Source: Peribacillus sp. FSL E2-0218 (GTDB lineage: Bacteria; Bacillota; Bacilli; Bacillales; DSM-1321). Taken from it: a stretch of DNA of 64,000 nt. The translations under genes were made by a program, and so were the position numbers. The notes under the pieces are model-generated. The model was not told where the DNA came from. It did no database searches and saw only the letters and a list, made by a program, of their open reading frames with translations. Where the stretch lies: NCBI RefSeq assembly GCF_037992945.1, contig NZ_CP150304.1, positions 4,602,501 to 4,666,500 of the forward strand. Direction: 5' to 3'. This document shows positions 17,901-26,728 of the stretch, in pieces (the stretch's first letter is position 1; the number at the start of each line of letters is the position of its first letter).

Positions 17901-17949
17901 GAATAAAACCTCTCCCCTAATGAATTGTAAATCTTTGACAACAAATAAA

Positions 17950-18010
17950 AGGAGATTCACAGCAGAACCATCCTCATAAAAAACATGAATGGCTCTGTTG
18001 TGAATCTCCT
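17950..18010 (-). promoter_or_regulatory. glpFK leader hairpin, probable GlpP antitermination site
   Basis: The near-perfect long stem AGGAGATTCACA / TGTGAATCTCCT, with further inner pairs, is followed by TTTTATTTG on the minus strand. It lies between the glpF promoter and its ribosome site. The layout matches the B. subtilis glpFK leader, where GlpP prevents termination in the presence of glycerol-3-phosphate. Confidence 0.85.
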
Positions 18011-18043
18011 AGTCTCCGTCACATATATTAACTTGTAATTTAC

Positions 18044-18072
18044 AATATACTAGGTTGTGAAAACGCTGTCAA
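18044..18072 (-). promoter_or_regulatory. glpF promoter with an overlapping cre site
   Basis: On the minus strand TTGACA (18072-18067), a 17-bp spacer and TATATT (18049-18044) form a good SigA promoter. The cre TGACAGCGTTTTCA (18071-18058) matches the CcpA consensus at every defined position and overlaps the -35, predicting direct catabolite repression. Confidence 0.85.
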
Positions 18073-18131
18073 ACACTTTGTGAAAAATCAATCTATTATT
18101 TTTGCATTTTTTTCTTTCATGCCCGAACGGT

Positions 18132-18674
18132 TCAAATGATATCCCATAACTCGGTTTTGGAAGTGGTAATGGCCGATGCGCCTGCCTCTAGGGCGTTCAA
18201 GACTTCATCCGAAGTCCGGATAAGACCTCCTGCAAAAATCGGTGTTTGTAACCGCTCCTTCACTTCTTTTATCATCCAGGGCATGGCCCCCGGCAAAACC
18301 TCAATGTAATCTGGCTTGGTTTTCTGCACCAGCTTGTAGCTTTTCTCCAGCGCATGTGTATCTATTAAAAAAATTCGCTGGATGGCAATGACACCCTTTT
18401 GCTTCGCTTTCAGAATAACGCTTGTTTTGGTGGAAATCAGCCCAAAGGGATTATATTCCTGACAAATGAATTCCGCCGCGTATTCATCACTTCTGATGCC
18501 ATGGATCAAATCGACATGGTAAATCATTTTCTTATTATGCTGCTTTGCCATCATACTGACATTTTTCAATTGAGAGATATGAAGATCAAGAAATACCCCT
18601 ATTTCATACGGGCTATCCAGGAATCTTTCGAAATCTTTCATGCTTGCCGAGGCAGGCAAAATCTTCTGATCCAT
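18132..18674 (-). CDS. glpP: Glycerol operon antiterminator
   Basis: A 180-residue RNA-binding regulator that, with glycerol-3-phosphate, relieves termination in the glpFK and glpD leaders. It has the TIM-barrel-like GlpP fold: IYHVDLIHGIRSDEYAAEF near residues 51-69 and the phosphate-binding end IFAGGLIRTSDEV near 146-158. It is upstream of glpF on the same strand but separated by the glpF promoter. The ATG at 18674 follows a GGGGGGG stretch. Confidence 0.95.
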   Translation of the reverse strand: MDQKILPASASMKDFERFLDSPYEIGVFLDLHISQLKNVSMMAKQHNKKMIYHVDLIHGIRSDEYAAEFICQEYNPFGLISTKTSVILKAKQKGVIAIQRIFLIDTHALEKSYKLVQKTKPDYIEVLPGAMPWMIKEVKERLQTPIFAGGLIRTSDEVLNALEAGASAITTSKTELWDII

Positions 18675-18804
18675 TCATTTCCCCCCCTTATCTTCCGGAA
18701 AAAATCCAAACTTTCAGGAACTTAGTATATTTTAAAGAACTTGATTTATCAAACACATTTTTCTACCCCCGATAAATGGACGCGCGCGAAAATGTATGTA
18801 CCCG

Positions 18805-19242
18805 TCATAAGGAAAGGGTCATTTTCAATCCGCCATCGACCAGCTCACAAGATTGGATCGTGCCTATCGGGATTTTCCTGACGATGTTCCAGGCATTCAT
18901 ATTCATTTTGATCCTTCTGTTATCATATTCAAATATGGGCGGTCTGTTAAAAAGCTTTTGATTTATGAAATCCCGATCTATTGGCTTCAACTCGATCAAT
19001 TCGAATGTTATCGTTCTTTTTTCCGTATGGACCGGCTTTAATGCCATTCGGAATGATACCTTTTTCTTGAACATCATTTTCTTCACTTCGGTCGTTCCCC
19101 AAAGGACAATATGCTCTGGCGTAATCTCGACTTGGATATCATGTTCATATAATCGCGTTTTTATCATTCTCTCCAGCATGGCTGCCCTTAGCGTGATCGG
19201 CAATCCCTTCCCAAAAATAGTCGATGCATCGAATGCACTCAC
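18805..19242 (-). CDS. Hypothetical protein, 145 aa
   Basis: A soluble mixed alpha/beta protein with no signal peptide, membrane helix or recognised motif. It begins with a GTG codon (19242) after GGGATGGGAG. The N-terminal part (PITLRAAMLERMIKTRLYEHDIQVEIT) could be a helix before a beta-rich body containing TTEVKKMMFKKK. The long frame and protein-like codon use make it a likely gene. It precedes glpP on the same strand but is about 130 bp away. No function can be assigned. Confidence 0.65.
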   Translation of the reverse strand: MSAFDASTIFGKGLPITLRAAMLERMIKTRLYEHDIQVEITPEHIVLWGTTEVKKMMFKKKVSFRMALKPVHTEKRTITFELIELKPIDRDFINQKLFNRPPIFEYDNRRIKMNMNAWNIVRKIPIGTIQSCELVDGGLKMTLSL

Positions 19243-19425
19243 CCTGCTCCCATCCCTTCCTACCTATTTCCTCACAATATGGAACATCGGTTATAGCATA
19301 TGTGAGGTCGGATTTCTTGTTCATTGCATCAGGCCTCCCAATAATCGCTATATTCTAAATGTTTCGGTTTCAGACCTTGACCTTTGGAACAACTCCCTGT
19401 ATAGTCGTAAGTAATTTAATAGACA

Positions 19426-19532
19426 ACTCTTATCAAGAGAGGTGGAGGGACTGGCCCTTTGATACCTCAGCAACAGACTTTCGATGTACTGTGCTAATTC
19501 CAGAAGTGTAAAAGCTTGAAGATAAGAAGAGT
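19426..19532 (+). ncRNA. SAM-I (S-box) riboswitch aptamer
   Basis: It contains the conserved S-box core CTCTTATCAAGAGAGGTGGA, GGGACTGGCCC, then a GCAAC-type P3 region and a closing strand GATAAGAAGAGT that pairs with ACTCTTATC to form P1. SAM binding stabilises P1 and frees the downstream terminator. It precedes a methionine-synthase-like gene, the usual S-box target. Confidence 0.95.
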
Positions 19533-19552
19533 ACATGACCTTGTTGCCTACC

Positions 19553-19585
19553 CCTCTTCTTATCTTTAAGAAGAGGTTTTTTATT
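19553..19585 (+). terminator. S-box expression-platform terminator
   Basis: CCTCTTCTT / AAGAAGAGG is followed by TTTTTTATTTT. The 5' arm can instead pair with GATAAGAAGAG of P1, giving the antiterminator. Confidence 0.92.
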
Positions 19586-19721
19586 TTGGCCGTTTTCGCC
19601 TATTTTGTTGCTATTCACCAAGTCATGCCGTGTGGTTGATTGCCTTTTCAACGCTCGTATTAAAAACAACAATCCTTACGAAACGTGCCTTTATTTTATA
19701 CAGGGAAAGAAGGAATGCAAC

Positions 19722-20825
19722 ATGTCAATCACTTTAACAAAGGCCCCCTTCAGGGCGGATCACGTCGGAAGTTTATTAAGACCGGATCGTATCCATCAGG
19801 CCAGAAAGCAATTTAAGGAAGGCGCCCTCTCTGCTGAGAGACTCCGCGAGGTTGAAACCGAAGAAATTAAACGGATCGTCGATAAGCAAATCGAAGTCGG
19901 CTTGGAGGTCGTGACCGACGGGGAATTCAGACGCACATGGTGGCACTTCGACTTCCTTGAGCATTTAAATGGCATCGAGGGGTACGTGACTGAAAAAGGA
20001 CTCACATTCGATGGTGTCGAAACCGAGCGATACAACGTTCGCAATATCGGGAAGGTTTCATTCAACCCTAAGCACCCCTTCCTTAACGATTTTATCGAAT
20101 TGAACAAAATCGTCGGCGGGCGTGCCGTCGCCAAACAAACGATTCCCAGCCCCAATCAATTATTTGCTGCCGGGGTTCATAATGAAGACATCTACCCTGA
20201 TATGGAGGATTATGCAAATGATATCATCCAAACGTACCAGGATGCTTTAAAAGCCTTTTATGAGGCAGGTGTGCGTTACCTTCAACTGGATGATGTATAC
20301 ATTGCCAGACTTTCAGCTCCTGATTTCCAGTTCAAGGATGGAAAATATACGCGCGAACAATTAATCGATTTGGCTTTGCGTGTCATCAATGGATCATTGG
20401 AAGGCAAACCAGACGATTTGATCATCACGACACATCTATGCCGCGGAAACTACCAGTCGACCTGGGCATTCGAAGGCAGCTATGCCCGCATAGCCCCGAC
20501 ATTATTGGCAAAAGAAAAAGTGGATGGATTCTTCCTCGAATATGACGATAATCGCTCTGGCGATTTCAAGCCATTGGAACACATCCCTACTGGCGGGGCG
20601 AAGGTCGTACTTGGAGTCGTCACGTCAAAAAATGGAGAAATCGAAGACAAGGAAGCCATCAAGGCCCGCATTAAAGAAGCCGCTCAGTTCGTTCCGCTCG
20701 AGCAATTATGCTTAAGCCCTCAATGCGGATTCGCTTCCACCCATCATGGCAACAAGCTTACGGAAGAACAACAATGGGAAAAGCTGAAATTCGTCGTTGA
20801 AGTAGCAAAAGAAGTGTGGGGATGA
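19722..20825 (+). CDS. yxjG: MetE C-terminal-like methyltransferase (YxjG/YxjH family)
   Basis: A 367-residue cobalamin-independent methionine synthase-type barrel, short like B. subtilis YxjG/YxjH (about 375). Zinc ligands of the family are visible: His and Cys in TTHLCRGNY and a second Cys in LSPQCGFAS. The N-terminus FRADHVGSLLRP is characteristic. Control by an S-box riboswitch places it in sulfur or methionine metabolism, probably methylating homocysteine or salvaging a related compound; the methyl donor is not known. The ATG at 19722 follows AAGGAATG; the longer frame runs back into the riboswitch terminator. Confidence 0.9.
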   Translation: MSITLTKAPFRADHVGSLLRPDRIHQARKQFKEGALSAERLREVETEEIKRIVDKQIEVGLEVVTDGEFRRTWWHFDFLEHLNGIEGYVTEKGLTFDGVETERYNVRNIGKVSFNPKHPFLNDFIELNKIVGGRAVAKQTIPSPNQLFAAGVHNEDIYPDMEDYANDIIQTYQDALKAFYEAGVRYLQLDDVYIARLSAPDFQFKDGKYTREQLIDLALRVINGSLEGKPDDLIITTHLCRGNYQSTWAFEGSYARIAPTLLAKEKVDGFFLEYDDNRSGDFKPLEHIPTGGAKVVLGVVTSKNGEIEDKEAIKARIKEAAQFVPLEQLCLSPQCGFASTHHGNKLTEEQQWEKLKFVVEVAKEVWG

Positions 20826-20830
20826 TTCAT

Positions 20831-20872
20831 CCCGAAAAGGCCATTCCCCTTATTGGGAAATGGCCTTTTCGG
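20831..20872. terminator. Hairpin after yxjG
   Basis: A perfect 14-bp stem CCGAAAAGGCCATT / AATGGCCTTTTCGG encloses a 12-nt loop. The internal T-run serves as a weak tail. It is shared by two convergent genes. Confidence 0.65.
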
Positions 20873-20880
20873 TGCATCTG

Positions 20881-21423
20881 CTATTGGGGGGCATTTTCTT
20901 TTATACGTGAAACAAGCTCCTCGAGCCATTCGGCTGTATGCTGTGCCCGGCTGTATGAATGCTCCTTAATGAATTTATATCCCAAATATTGATCAGATTC
21001 CTCATCAACCGGCTGGTCAAAACTTAAATATGTTTCCCATGCCAATCGATGCTCTTCAATTTTGCGCTCTAAGATCGCTATTACTTTTTCGCTATCCACA
21101 TGCTTAATATTCGTGAGAGCAATGTACATATCCGTGATTTGGGAGGCTTTTTCGAACGTTTGATAAATCCGTTTTACCAATTCTCCCCTTCCCTTTTCCG
21201 TAATTTGATAGACATGTTTATCTGGCCGATTCTCTTCCTTTATCGTTTCGACCGGCTCGATAAACCGATTGGCAGCCAGCTTGTCAAAATGGTAATACAA
21301 TTTACTTTCGGTAATTCCGGTAAATTTATCAATTGGAATCGGTTCGGATAATCGCTTTTTCAACATATATGGATAGCTTTTTTCTTCAGCTAAAATACCC
21401 AGGATATAAATTTGGATCGACAC
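20881..21423 (-). CDS. PadR-family transcriptional regulator
   Basis: A 180-residue regulator with an N-terminal winged helix: IYILGILAEEKSYPYMLKKRL (helices 1-2) and ITESKLYYHFDKLAANRFIEP (recognition helix and wing). A C-terminal helical dimerisation domain follows. PadR proteins are usually repressors of adjacent transporter genes. It lies 39 nt downstream of a membrane protein gene on the same strand, so both are probably controlled from the palindrome at 22670. GTG 21423 is preferred over TTG 21441 because AAGGGAG lies 8 nt upstream of it. Confidence 0.88.
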   Translation of the reverse strand: MSIQIYILGILAEEKSYPYMLKKRLSEPIPIDKFTGITESKLYYHFDKLAANRFIEPVETIKEENRPDKHVYQITEKGRGELVKRIYQTFEKASQITDMYIALTNIKHVDSEKVIAILERKIEEHRLAWETYLSFDQPVDEESDQYLGYKFIKEHSYSRAQHTAEWLEELVSRIKENAPQ

Positions 21424-21462
21424 GGTTAAAACTCCCTTCAATCGTCACCTGTCTTTATTTTA

Positions 21463-22644
21463 TCAAACTAAAGCCTTCATTTCAGCTGCAAGGCGATCCG
21501 TCTCTTCCGTCTTTAGCGGTAATTCCTTATGGCGCACTGCCACGATCATGATATTGATGAGCAACGCAGCTGCCCCCACCATCAACATCATTACGTGAGC
21601 ATGTAACGGATCTCCACCACCATACATGATCGCGAAGTCCGCTTGTATCGAATAATACATGGGGGAAATATAGCTTAGCCACTGATATGGTGCATACATC
21701 ATTTCCCGTGTGATTGCAGCCCCATTGGCAATGGTTTGCATAAGTAGGATTGGCATATTCAAGATCATGCCCCCTTCCCCGACCAACAGGATGAAGATGG
21801 ATGTAAATTGCCAGCATGCATAATAGCCAAGTGCATGATGTCCCCATAATGTAAAGAATGTTTCAAGTCCATGTCCTTGTACGGCATAGGTGATTCCTAG
21901 ACCTACTGCCGGTGCTACGACCGCAATCAGAAGCGCCGCAAGCTGCATGTAGCCAAACAGCCTCCACTTGCCTGCCTTCCCTTTGCTTTCATTGAACGCG
22001 GCCCCTAATTGCATCGCCCCAATCATTGCTCCTACATATGCCGCCATCGTTAAGAACATCGGCGCCATCCCATTATGCATGCCTGCTGGGATTTCATTGA
22101 TTTTCACAGTGTTTGCACTAAATTGATGCTGCATCGCTGAGGCCATTTCCTTCGCTTGTTCTTCCGGAACGTTTAAATTCATTAATAGGCCTTTCGCATA
22201 TTGAACTGAAAACTGTTCATTTAACGTCGACTCGATTTCCGTTACAACAGAATTCATTGTAGACGTGACGATCGTTGGCCCGGCTTCATTGATTGTAAAA
22301 TCGATGCTTGATGCCCCTTTGCCACTCTCGACATTTTCGGAAAAAGATTTCGGAATATGAACAACTAATTTCACATCATTCTTATCCAATTTTTTTAATG
22401 CCTGTTTATTCGTTAAATCCGTTTTTATATCTTCGAAAGGAAGCTTTTCCCCTAATTGGGCTGCAATCGTCGCACCAATTTCGCCTGTATCCTCATTAAC
22501 GATTGCAACTGGCAATTGATCGATATTCGCTGGCATTGCCGAATAGCCAGGCATAAATGAGCCAAGCATTGCGATTTGATAAAAAATCCCCATAAAGATG
22601 GCTCCTATAGCTCCTCTAGTCTTCAAAAATTCTATAAATTTCAT
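21463..22644 (-). CDS. YhgE/Pip-like (DUF3533-type) membrane permease
   Basis: A 393-residue membrane protein with one N-terminal helix, a large extracytoplasmic domain (about residues 45-190, including VNEDTGE and VVHIPKSFSENVESG) and five to six C-terminal helices (about 205-375). This is the layout of YhgE/phage infection protein-type ABC-2 permeases, often linked to export or secretion. ATG 22644 has AGGATGG upstream; the earlier frame overlaps the promoter and operator. The gene is co-transcribed with the PadR gene. Confidence 0.82.
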   Translation of the reverse strand: MKFIEFLKTRGAIGAIFMGIFYQIAMLGSFMPGYSAMPANIDQLPVAIVNEDTGEIGATIAAQLGEKLPFEDIKTDLTNKQALKKLDKNDVKLVVHIPKSFSENVESGKGASSIDFTINEAGPTIVTSTMNSVVTEIESTLNEQFSVQYAKGLLMNLNVPEEQAKEMASAMQHQFSANTVKINEIPAGMHNGMAPMFLTMAAYVGAMIGAMQLGAAFNESKGKAGKWRLFGYMQLAALLIAVVAPAVGLGITYAVQGHGLETFFTLWGHHALGYYACWQFTSIFILLVGEGGMILNMPILLMQTIANGAAITREMMYAPYQWLSYISPMYYSIQADFAIMYGGGDPLHAHVMMLMVGAAALLINIMIVAVRHKELPLKTEETDRLAAEMKALV

Positions 22645-22669
22645 ATAAACCATCCTATGCTTTAATTTT

Positions 22670-22689
22670 AGTACTTTAATTAAAGTGCT
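22670..22689. promoter_or_regulatory. 20-bp palindrome, candidate PadR operator
   Basis: AGTACTTTAATTAAAGTGCT is a palindrome with one mismatched pair. On the minus strand it lies just downstream of a SigA-like promoter (TTGTAT, 16 bp, TATAAT), covering the start of transcription of the permease-PadR operon. It is ideally placed for a repressor. Confidence 0.65.
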
Positions 22690-22825
22690 TTTTTTATTAT
22701 ACATTTTTCCTCTTGAAATACAACCCATAATTATTATCCTCGTTATTCATTTTTTTCGTAGTTCGGATGAATGACCAAGGCTTCAAGCGGAAATTGGCGG
22801 ATGGTAACGTAAGGGGGAAAATACA

Positions 22826-22862
22826 TTCAAAAAAAAAAAAAAGAACGAGCATCATGCACGTC
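22826..22862 (-). terminator. Terminator with a 14-T tail
   Basis: ACGTGCAT / ATGCTCGT-type stem on the minus strand followed by 14 consecutive T residues, just past the M50 remnant. Confidence 0.7.
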
Positions 22863-22868
22863 CTTGTC

Positions 22869-23327
22869 CTACTTGCAGCTATCTTCATTTTCGATTTTCT
22901 TCACGAATATGTCATCCGTCACCTTGTCCTCCAGCTTATTCCGTAAGGCCAATTCGGCAGCCTTTCCATCACTGGGCGACCCGTCTGAAAAATACATCGG
23001 AAATAAAGAGAAAAACATGATGTAGAAAGAGAAATAGATGAATTGATACCATATTACCGAGCTTTCCAAAATATTTTGGTACACCAGGCTATATACGGTA
23101 AGCATACTGACCAGATTAAAAATCGATCCACCTAAATAAATGAGCATATTCGTCAAGCGATTATCATGTTTCAGTCCCTTAAACTCGCTTGCTCCATTCC
23201 AAAAATAATATTTCCGTACCTCTTATTCAATAAGGAGAATAGCTTATTGCCGCAACCGATCACAATTTTCTTTTCAGCCAAAAATCGTAACGAAGAAAAT
23301 ATGCCCGCTCAAAGAAATTTCATGATG
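22869..23327 (-). pseudogene. Frameshifted M50-type (site-2-protease-like) membrane protease remnant
   Basis: Three consecutive minus-strand frames give one coherent protein: HHEISLSGHIFF (near 23316-23275, a distorted HExxH), then EKKIVIGCGNKLFSLLNK, then YYFWNGASKFKGLKHDNRL running into LIYLGGSIFNLVSML and two more membrane helices, ending ENEDSCK at 22869. The order (zinc motif, membrane-associated KIVIG strand, LGGxxFN helix) is that of M50 peptidases. At least two frameshifts (near 23278 and 23220) and the damaged zinc site indicate a decayed gene. The intact 3' frame alone would be 95 aa. Confidence 0.5.
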
Positions 23328-23485
23328 TCATATAGACCTAAAATAATACATCCCCCCTAGAATCCTTTTACAAAGATACCCCTGCAAGATTCCTGATAAT
23401 CGAGTCATTTATCACAGCAAGAGAGGAAAAGGAGGCCCGCACGCTCCAAAAATCCATGGAGAATGTTGACCCTCTTTTTGATGAT

Positions 23486-24595
23486 TTAACGAGATTTTTG
23501 ATTGGGGGACCGAAGGATTTCCGCGTTGTTTTGTCCTGGCTTATGACCTGCATGTTTATATTCAGGAGTGAAAACGGATGTTTTGATCGGGCAGGCAATT
23601 TGTTTTTGTAGATTTCCCTGTCCATCGGGTACCTCCACGATCATCCCCCGCTGCTTCAATTGCGGGTGATCGGCCGCCTCGGCAAAGGTCAGCACTGGTT
23701 CTGCGCAGGCATCGTACTCAGCGAATATCTCCTGCCATTGATGAAAGTCCTTTGTCAGGATAGCTTGTTGGACGGCTTCTTTAAAGGCGGTGCCGCTCGC
23801 TTTGTCACTGTCCTTGCTCATTTCATGCAATTCCGGTTTTCCGATGGCATCGCATAATGCTTTTCTGAATGGCGATTCCAGGCTTCCTATCGAAAAATAA
23901 CGCCCGTCCTTCGTTTGGTAAAAGTCATAAAACGACCCGCCATTCAACATCAATTCCTCCGGTTCAAGCTCCAGCCCGCGTTGGAAATGAAGCGGTGCCG
24001 ATATCGCATTCAATGCGAAACTGCAATCGGTCATGCTAATGTCGAGGGCTTGGCCGAGACCTGTTCTGTCCCTATAGATGACAGCGGATAATAGGCCGAT
24101 CACTGCATGCAGTGATCCCCCCGCAAGGTCGGCAATTTGGGTTCCGTTTTTCGCGGGCCCTTCCTTTTTCGTACCGGAATAGCTAGATAAGCCGGCAATC
24201 GAAAGATAATTGATGTCATGGCCCGCGCGGTCTTTATAGGGACCAGTCTGGCCATATCCCGTGATTGAACAGTAAATGACCTTCGGGTTGATTCGTTTTA
24301 AGGCCTCATAACCTAGACCTAAACGTTCCATGACACCTGGCCGGAATTGCTCGACGACGATATCGTATTCCTTCACCAGATTTTTGACGGATTCGATGGA
24401 CTCTGGCAGTTTTAAATCAAGGGTGATCGACTTCTTTGATCTGTTAAGGTACTGATCGACTCCCCATACATCGCTCGCTGCCGGCCTTTCCACTTTCACA
24501 ACGTCCGCTCCCAAATCTGCCAGCATCAAAGTCGCAAAAGGTCCTGGCAGCAACGTTGAAAAATCCAATACTTTCAAATGAGACAATAAGGTCAT
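23486..24595 (-). CDS. CaiB/BaiF-family CoA transferase or alpha-methylacyl-CoA racemase
   Basis: A 369-residue class III CoA transferase-superfamily enzyme. The N-terminus KVLDFSTLLPGPFATLMLADLGADVVKVE is diagnostic. The segment RAGHDINYLSIAGLSS carries the His-Asp pair typical of alpha-methylacyl-CoA racemases, and QIADLAGGSL follows. It therefore more likely epimerises a 2-methylacyl-CoA than transfers CoA, but the two cannot be separated with certainty. ATG 24595 with AGGATG upstream is chosen; the frame opens 27 codons earlier without support. No fatty-acid genes adjoin it. Confidence 0.85.
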   Translation of the reverse strand: MTLLSHLKVLDFSTLLPGPFATLMLADLGADVVKVERPAASDVWGVDQYLNRSKKSITLDLKLPESIESVKNLVKEYDIVVEQFRPGVMERLGLGYEALKRINPKVIYCSITGYGQTGPYKDRAGHDINYLSIAGLSSYSGTKKEGPAKNGTQIADLAGGSLHAVIGLLSAVIYRDRTGLGQALDISMTDCSFALNAISAPLHFQRGLELEPEELMLNGGSFYDFYQTKDGRYFSIGSLESPFRKALCDAIGKPELHEMSKDSDKASGTAFKEAVQQAILTKDFHQWQEIFAEYDACAEPVLTFAEAADHPQLKQRGMIVEVPDGQGNLQKQIACPIKTSVFTPEYKHAGHKPGQNNAEILRSPNQKSR

Positions 24596-24714
24596 CTGCC
24601 GTGCACATCCTTTTCTACCGGTTGGATACCTTCCATTTCCTGCTGCCCTGTTCTTATCCATAAAGTGTATGCTCATCTTATATGAATTTTGAATAAATTT
24701 CCATCAACTTACAT

Positions 24715-24747
24715 AAAAAGCCGGACAACGTATGAGCATTGTCCGGC
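24715..24747 (-). terminator. Terminator of lysP
   Basis: GCCGGACAA / TTGTCCGGC is followed by TTTTTATG on the minus strand. Confidence 0.9.
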
Positions 24748-24766
24748 AAATTTCACTATACGGGAT

Positions 24767-26254
24767 TCATTCGTATTTTTTGTCAAAGTCAAACTCGACT
24801 TCATCAAGTTTAACGAATTTCGTTTTCCTTACCAGTTTGTAACCAAACCACAAGCCAAGGAACAGCGGAATTCCCAAATAAGCAGCGACGACACTGCCCC
24901 AATCGATGTGGTCTGAAAAAAAGGCTTGGATATTTTGCGACAGAATGACGATCAAGCCAATCAGTATGGCAAAAATAGGTCCTATCGGGAACCAAAGGGC
25001 TTTATATGGCAATTTATCCAAGGAGTGCCCTTGAGAGATGTAGGCCTTTCTAAAGCGGTAATGGCTGATGGAAATCCCAAGCCAAAAGATGAAACCGGTG
25101 ATTCCAATCGCATTCATTAACCAGATGTACACCTTGCCATCTCCGAATATCGAGGCTAAGAAGGCAAGCATACCGATGGCACAGGTTAAAACCATTCCCG
25201 CAACCGGCACTCCCCGTTTATTCAGTTTGGCAAAAATGCGCGGTGCCTGTCCATCCTTTGCCATTGAATATAACATCCGTGTCGAGGCATATAAACTGGA
25301 GTTACCCGCTGACAGCACAGCCGTCAAAATGACTGCATTCATGAGTGAAGCGGCAAAGGCGATCCCAGCCTTTTCAAATATGAGCGTGAATGGACTTACC
25401 ATAACGTTGTCCCCTTGTAAACTCGGGTTCGTATACGGGATGATCAGTCCTATCACAAAGATTGCCAAGACGTAAAAGAGAAGGATTCTCCAAAAAACGC
25501 TTTTAATCGCCTTCGGTATATTCCGTGCCGGATCCTCACTTTCACCGGCAGCCACACCGACGATTTCGGTTCCTTGAAAAGAAAAGCCGGCTGCGATGAA
25601 GACGATGAAGACACCCATGAAACCACCAGGGAAAGGCGCGTCATCGATCGTGAAGTTCTTGAAACCTACTGCTTCTCCACCCATAATGCCGACAATCATC
25701 AAAATTCCCACGATGATGAAAATGACGATGGCTGTTACTTTTATGAACGAAAACCAATATTCCCCTTCGCCATACCCTTTAACGGATAAATAGTTCAATA
25801 GGAAAATGAGCACCAGGAATGATGAGCTCCATAACAAGGATGGACTATTCGGAAACCAGAATTTCATGATCATCGTCGAGGCTGCCAGTTCCGCGGCTAT
25901 CGTCATCGACCAATTGAACCAATACGTCCAGCCCAACGCAAAACCAAATGCCGGATCGACGAATTTCGACCCATAGGTACTGAAAGAACCGCTTGTCGGC
26001 ATGAAGGCCGCCAGTTCTCCCAAGCTGGTCATCACGAAGTACACCATCGCCCCGACCAAGGCATAAGCAAGCAAGGCGCCGCCGGGCCCAGCCGTATGGA
26101 TGGCTGCCCCGCTGCTAAGAAATAACCCGGTCCCGATAGCCCCTCCAATCGAGATCATCGTCAAATGCCGCGATTTCAAACCGCGCTTCAATCCCTGTTC
26201 TTCTTCGTGCTGCGGAGGATGTTGCAAGATGTCATTTTCATGTTTTGGTAGCAT
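24767..26254 (-). CDS. lysP: Lysine-specific permease
   Basis: A proton-coupled lysine importer of the APC superfamily. The 495 residues contain 12 hydrophobic helices. It is closely similar throughout to E. coli LysP as I recall it: LKSRHLTMISIGGAIGTGLF near the N-terminus, TSLGELAAFMPTSGSF, FSFQGTEIVGVAAGESEDPA, and the end segment IPLFLGLWFGYKL. Substrate assignment rests on this similarity. No lysine riboswitch is visible upstream; a cre-like site lies 20 bp before the start. The ATG at 26254 follows AAAGGGATG. Confidence 0.85.
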   Translation of the reverse strand: MLPKHENDILQHPPQHEEEQGLKRGLKSRHLTMISIGGAIGTGLFLSSGAAIHTAGPGGALLAYALVGAMVYFVMTSLGELAAFMPTSGSFSTYGSKFVDPAFGFALGWTYWFNWSMTIAAELAASTMIMKFWFPNSPSLLWSSSFLVLIFLLNYLSVKGYGEGEYWFSFIKVTAIVIFIIVGILMIVGIMGGEAVGFKNFTIDDAPFPGGFMGVFIVFIAAGFSFQGTEIVGVAAGESEDPARNIPKAIKSVFWRILLFYVLAIFVIGLIIPYTNPSLQGDNVMVSPFTLIFEKAGIAFAASLMNAVILTAVLSAGNSSLYASTRMLYSMAKDGQAPRIFAKLNKRGVPVAGMVLTCAIGMLAFLASIFGDGKVYIWLMNAIGITGFIFWLGISISHYRFRKAYISQGHSLDKLPYKALWFPIGPIFAILIGLIVILSQNIQAFFSDHIDWGSVVAAYLGIPLFLGLWFGYKLVRKTKFVKLDEVEFDFDKKYE

Positions 26255-26274
26255 AAGCTTTCATCCCTTTCTAT

Positions 26275-26288
26275 ACAAGCGCTTACAT
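26275..26288. promoter_or_regulatory. cre-like site upstream of lysP
   Basis: TACAAGCGCTTACA matches 12 of 14 positions of the CcpA site, with the central AAGCGCTT palindrome intact, 20 bp before the lysP start. Confidence 0.45.
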
Positions 26289-26728
26289 ATATGGGGAAAT
26301 CCATTTAATAAATTTTCCTATTTCATGAACCTGCAAATAGACCCAATTTACAATCGAATATTCCTTTTCTGAATATATATGCAATTCCCATGCCAAAAAT
26401 AGCAAGCCCGCCAATCAACCCTTGCATAAAAATAAGCCCGTTTTAAAGACGAATTTTTTTGCACTTGATGCCATGATCCTTTGCACTTTACGCCAATTAT
26501 TTTTGCAGGCGGAAAGTACGGGGAAACGATGGATCGTTTCCCTCCCAATCTCCGATTCGGACCTACGGGAATTATTACTAGAGGAATATCTAGAAATAAT
26601 TTCTCTATAAAAAACCATTTTTCACCATTTTTATCCTTAAAATGTCATCTTTTTCGCACTTTTTCACCATTTGATAATAAACGCAAATGATGCAAAAATA
26701 AGGTATTCTTATGAAGGAGTTGAGTGTT
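26289..26728. other. Long AT-rich intergenic region between lysP and the protease gene
   Basis: I see no gene with a good ribosome site. A 34-codon minus-strand frame near 26350-26430 is hydrophobic but lacks a start signal. It should hold both divergent promoters. Confidence 0.5.

Noticed and set aside
17901..17960. N-terminal extension of GlpF
   Set aside because: It overlaps the leader hairpin and adds residues absent from the 274-residue family.
26350..26460. 34-codon hydrophobic minus-strand ORF
   Set aside because: There is no ribosome site and no recognisable family; it is likely chance.
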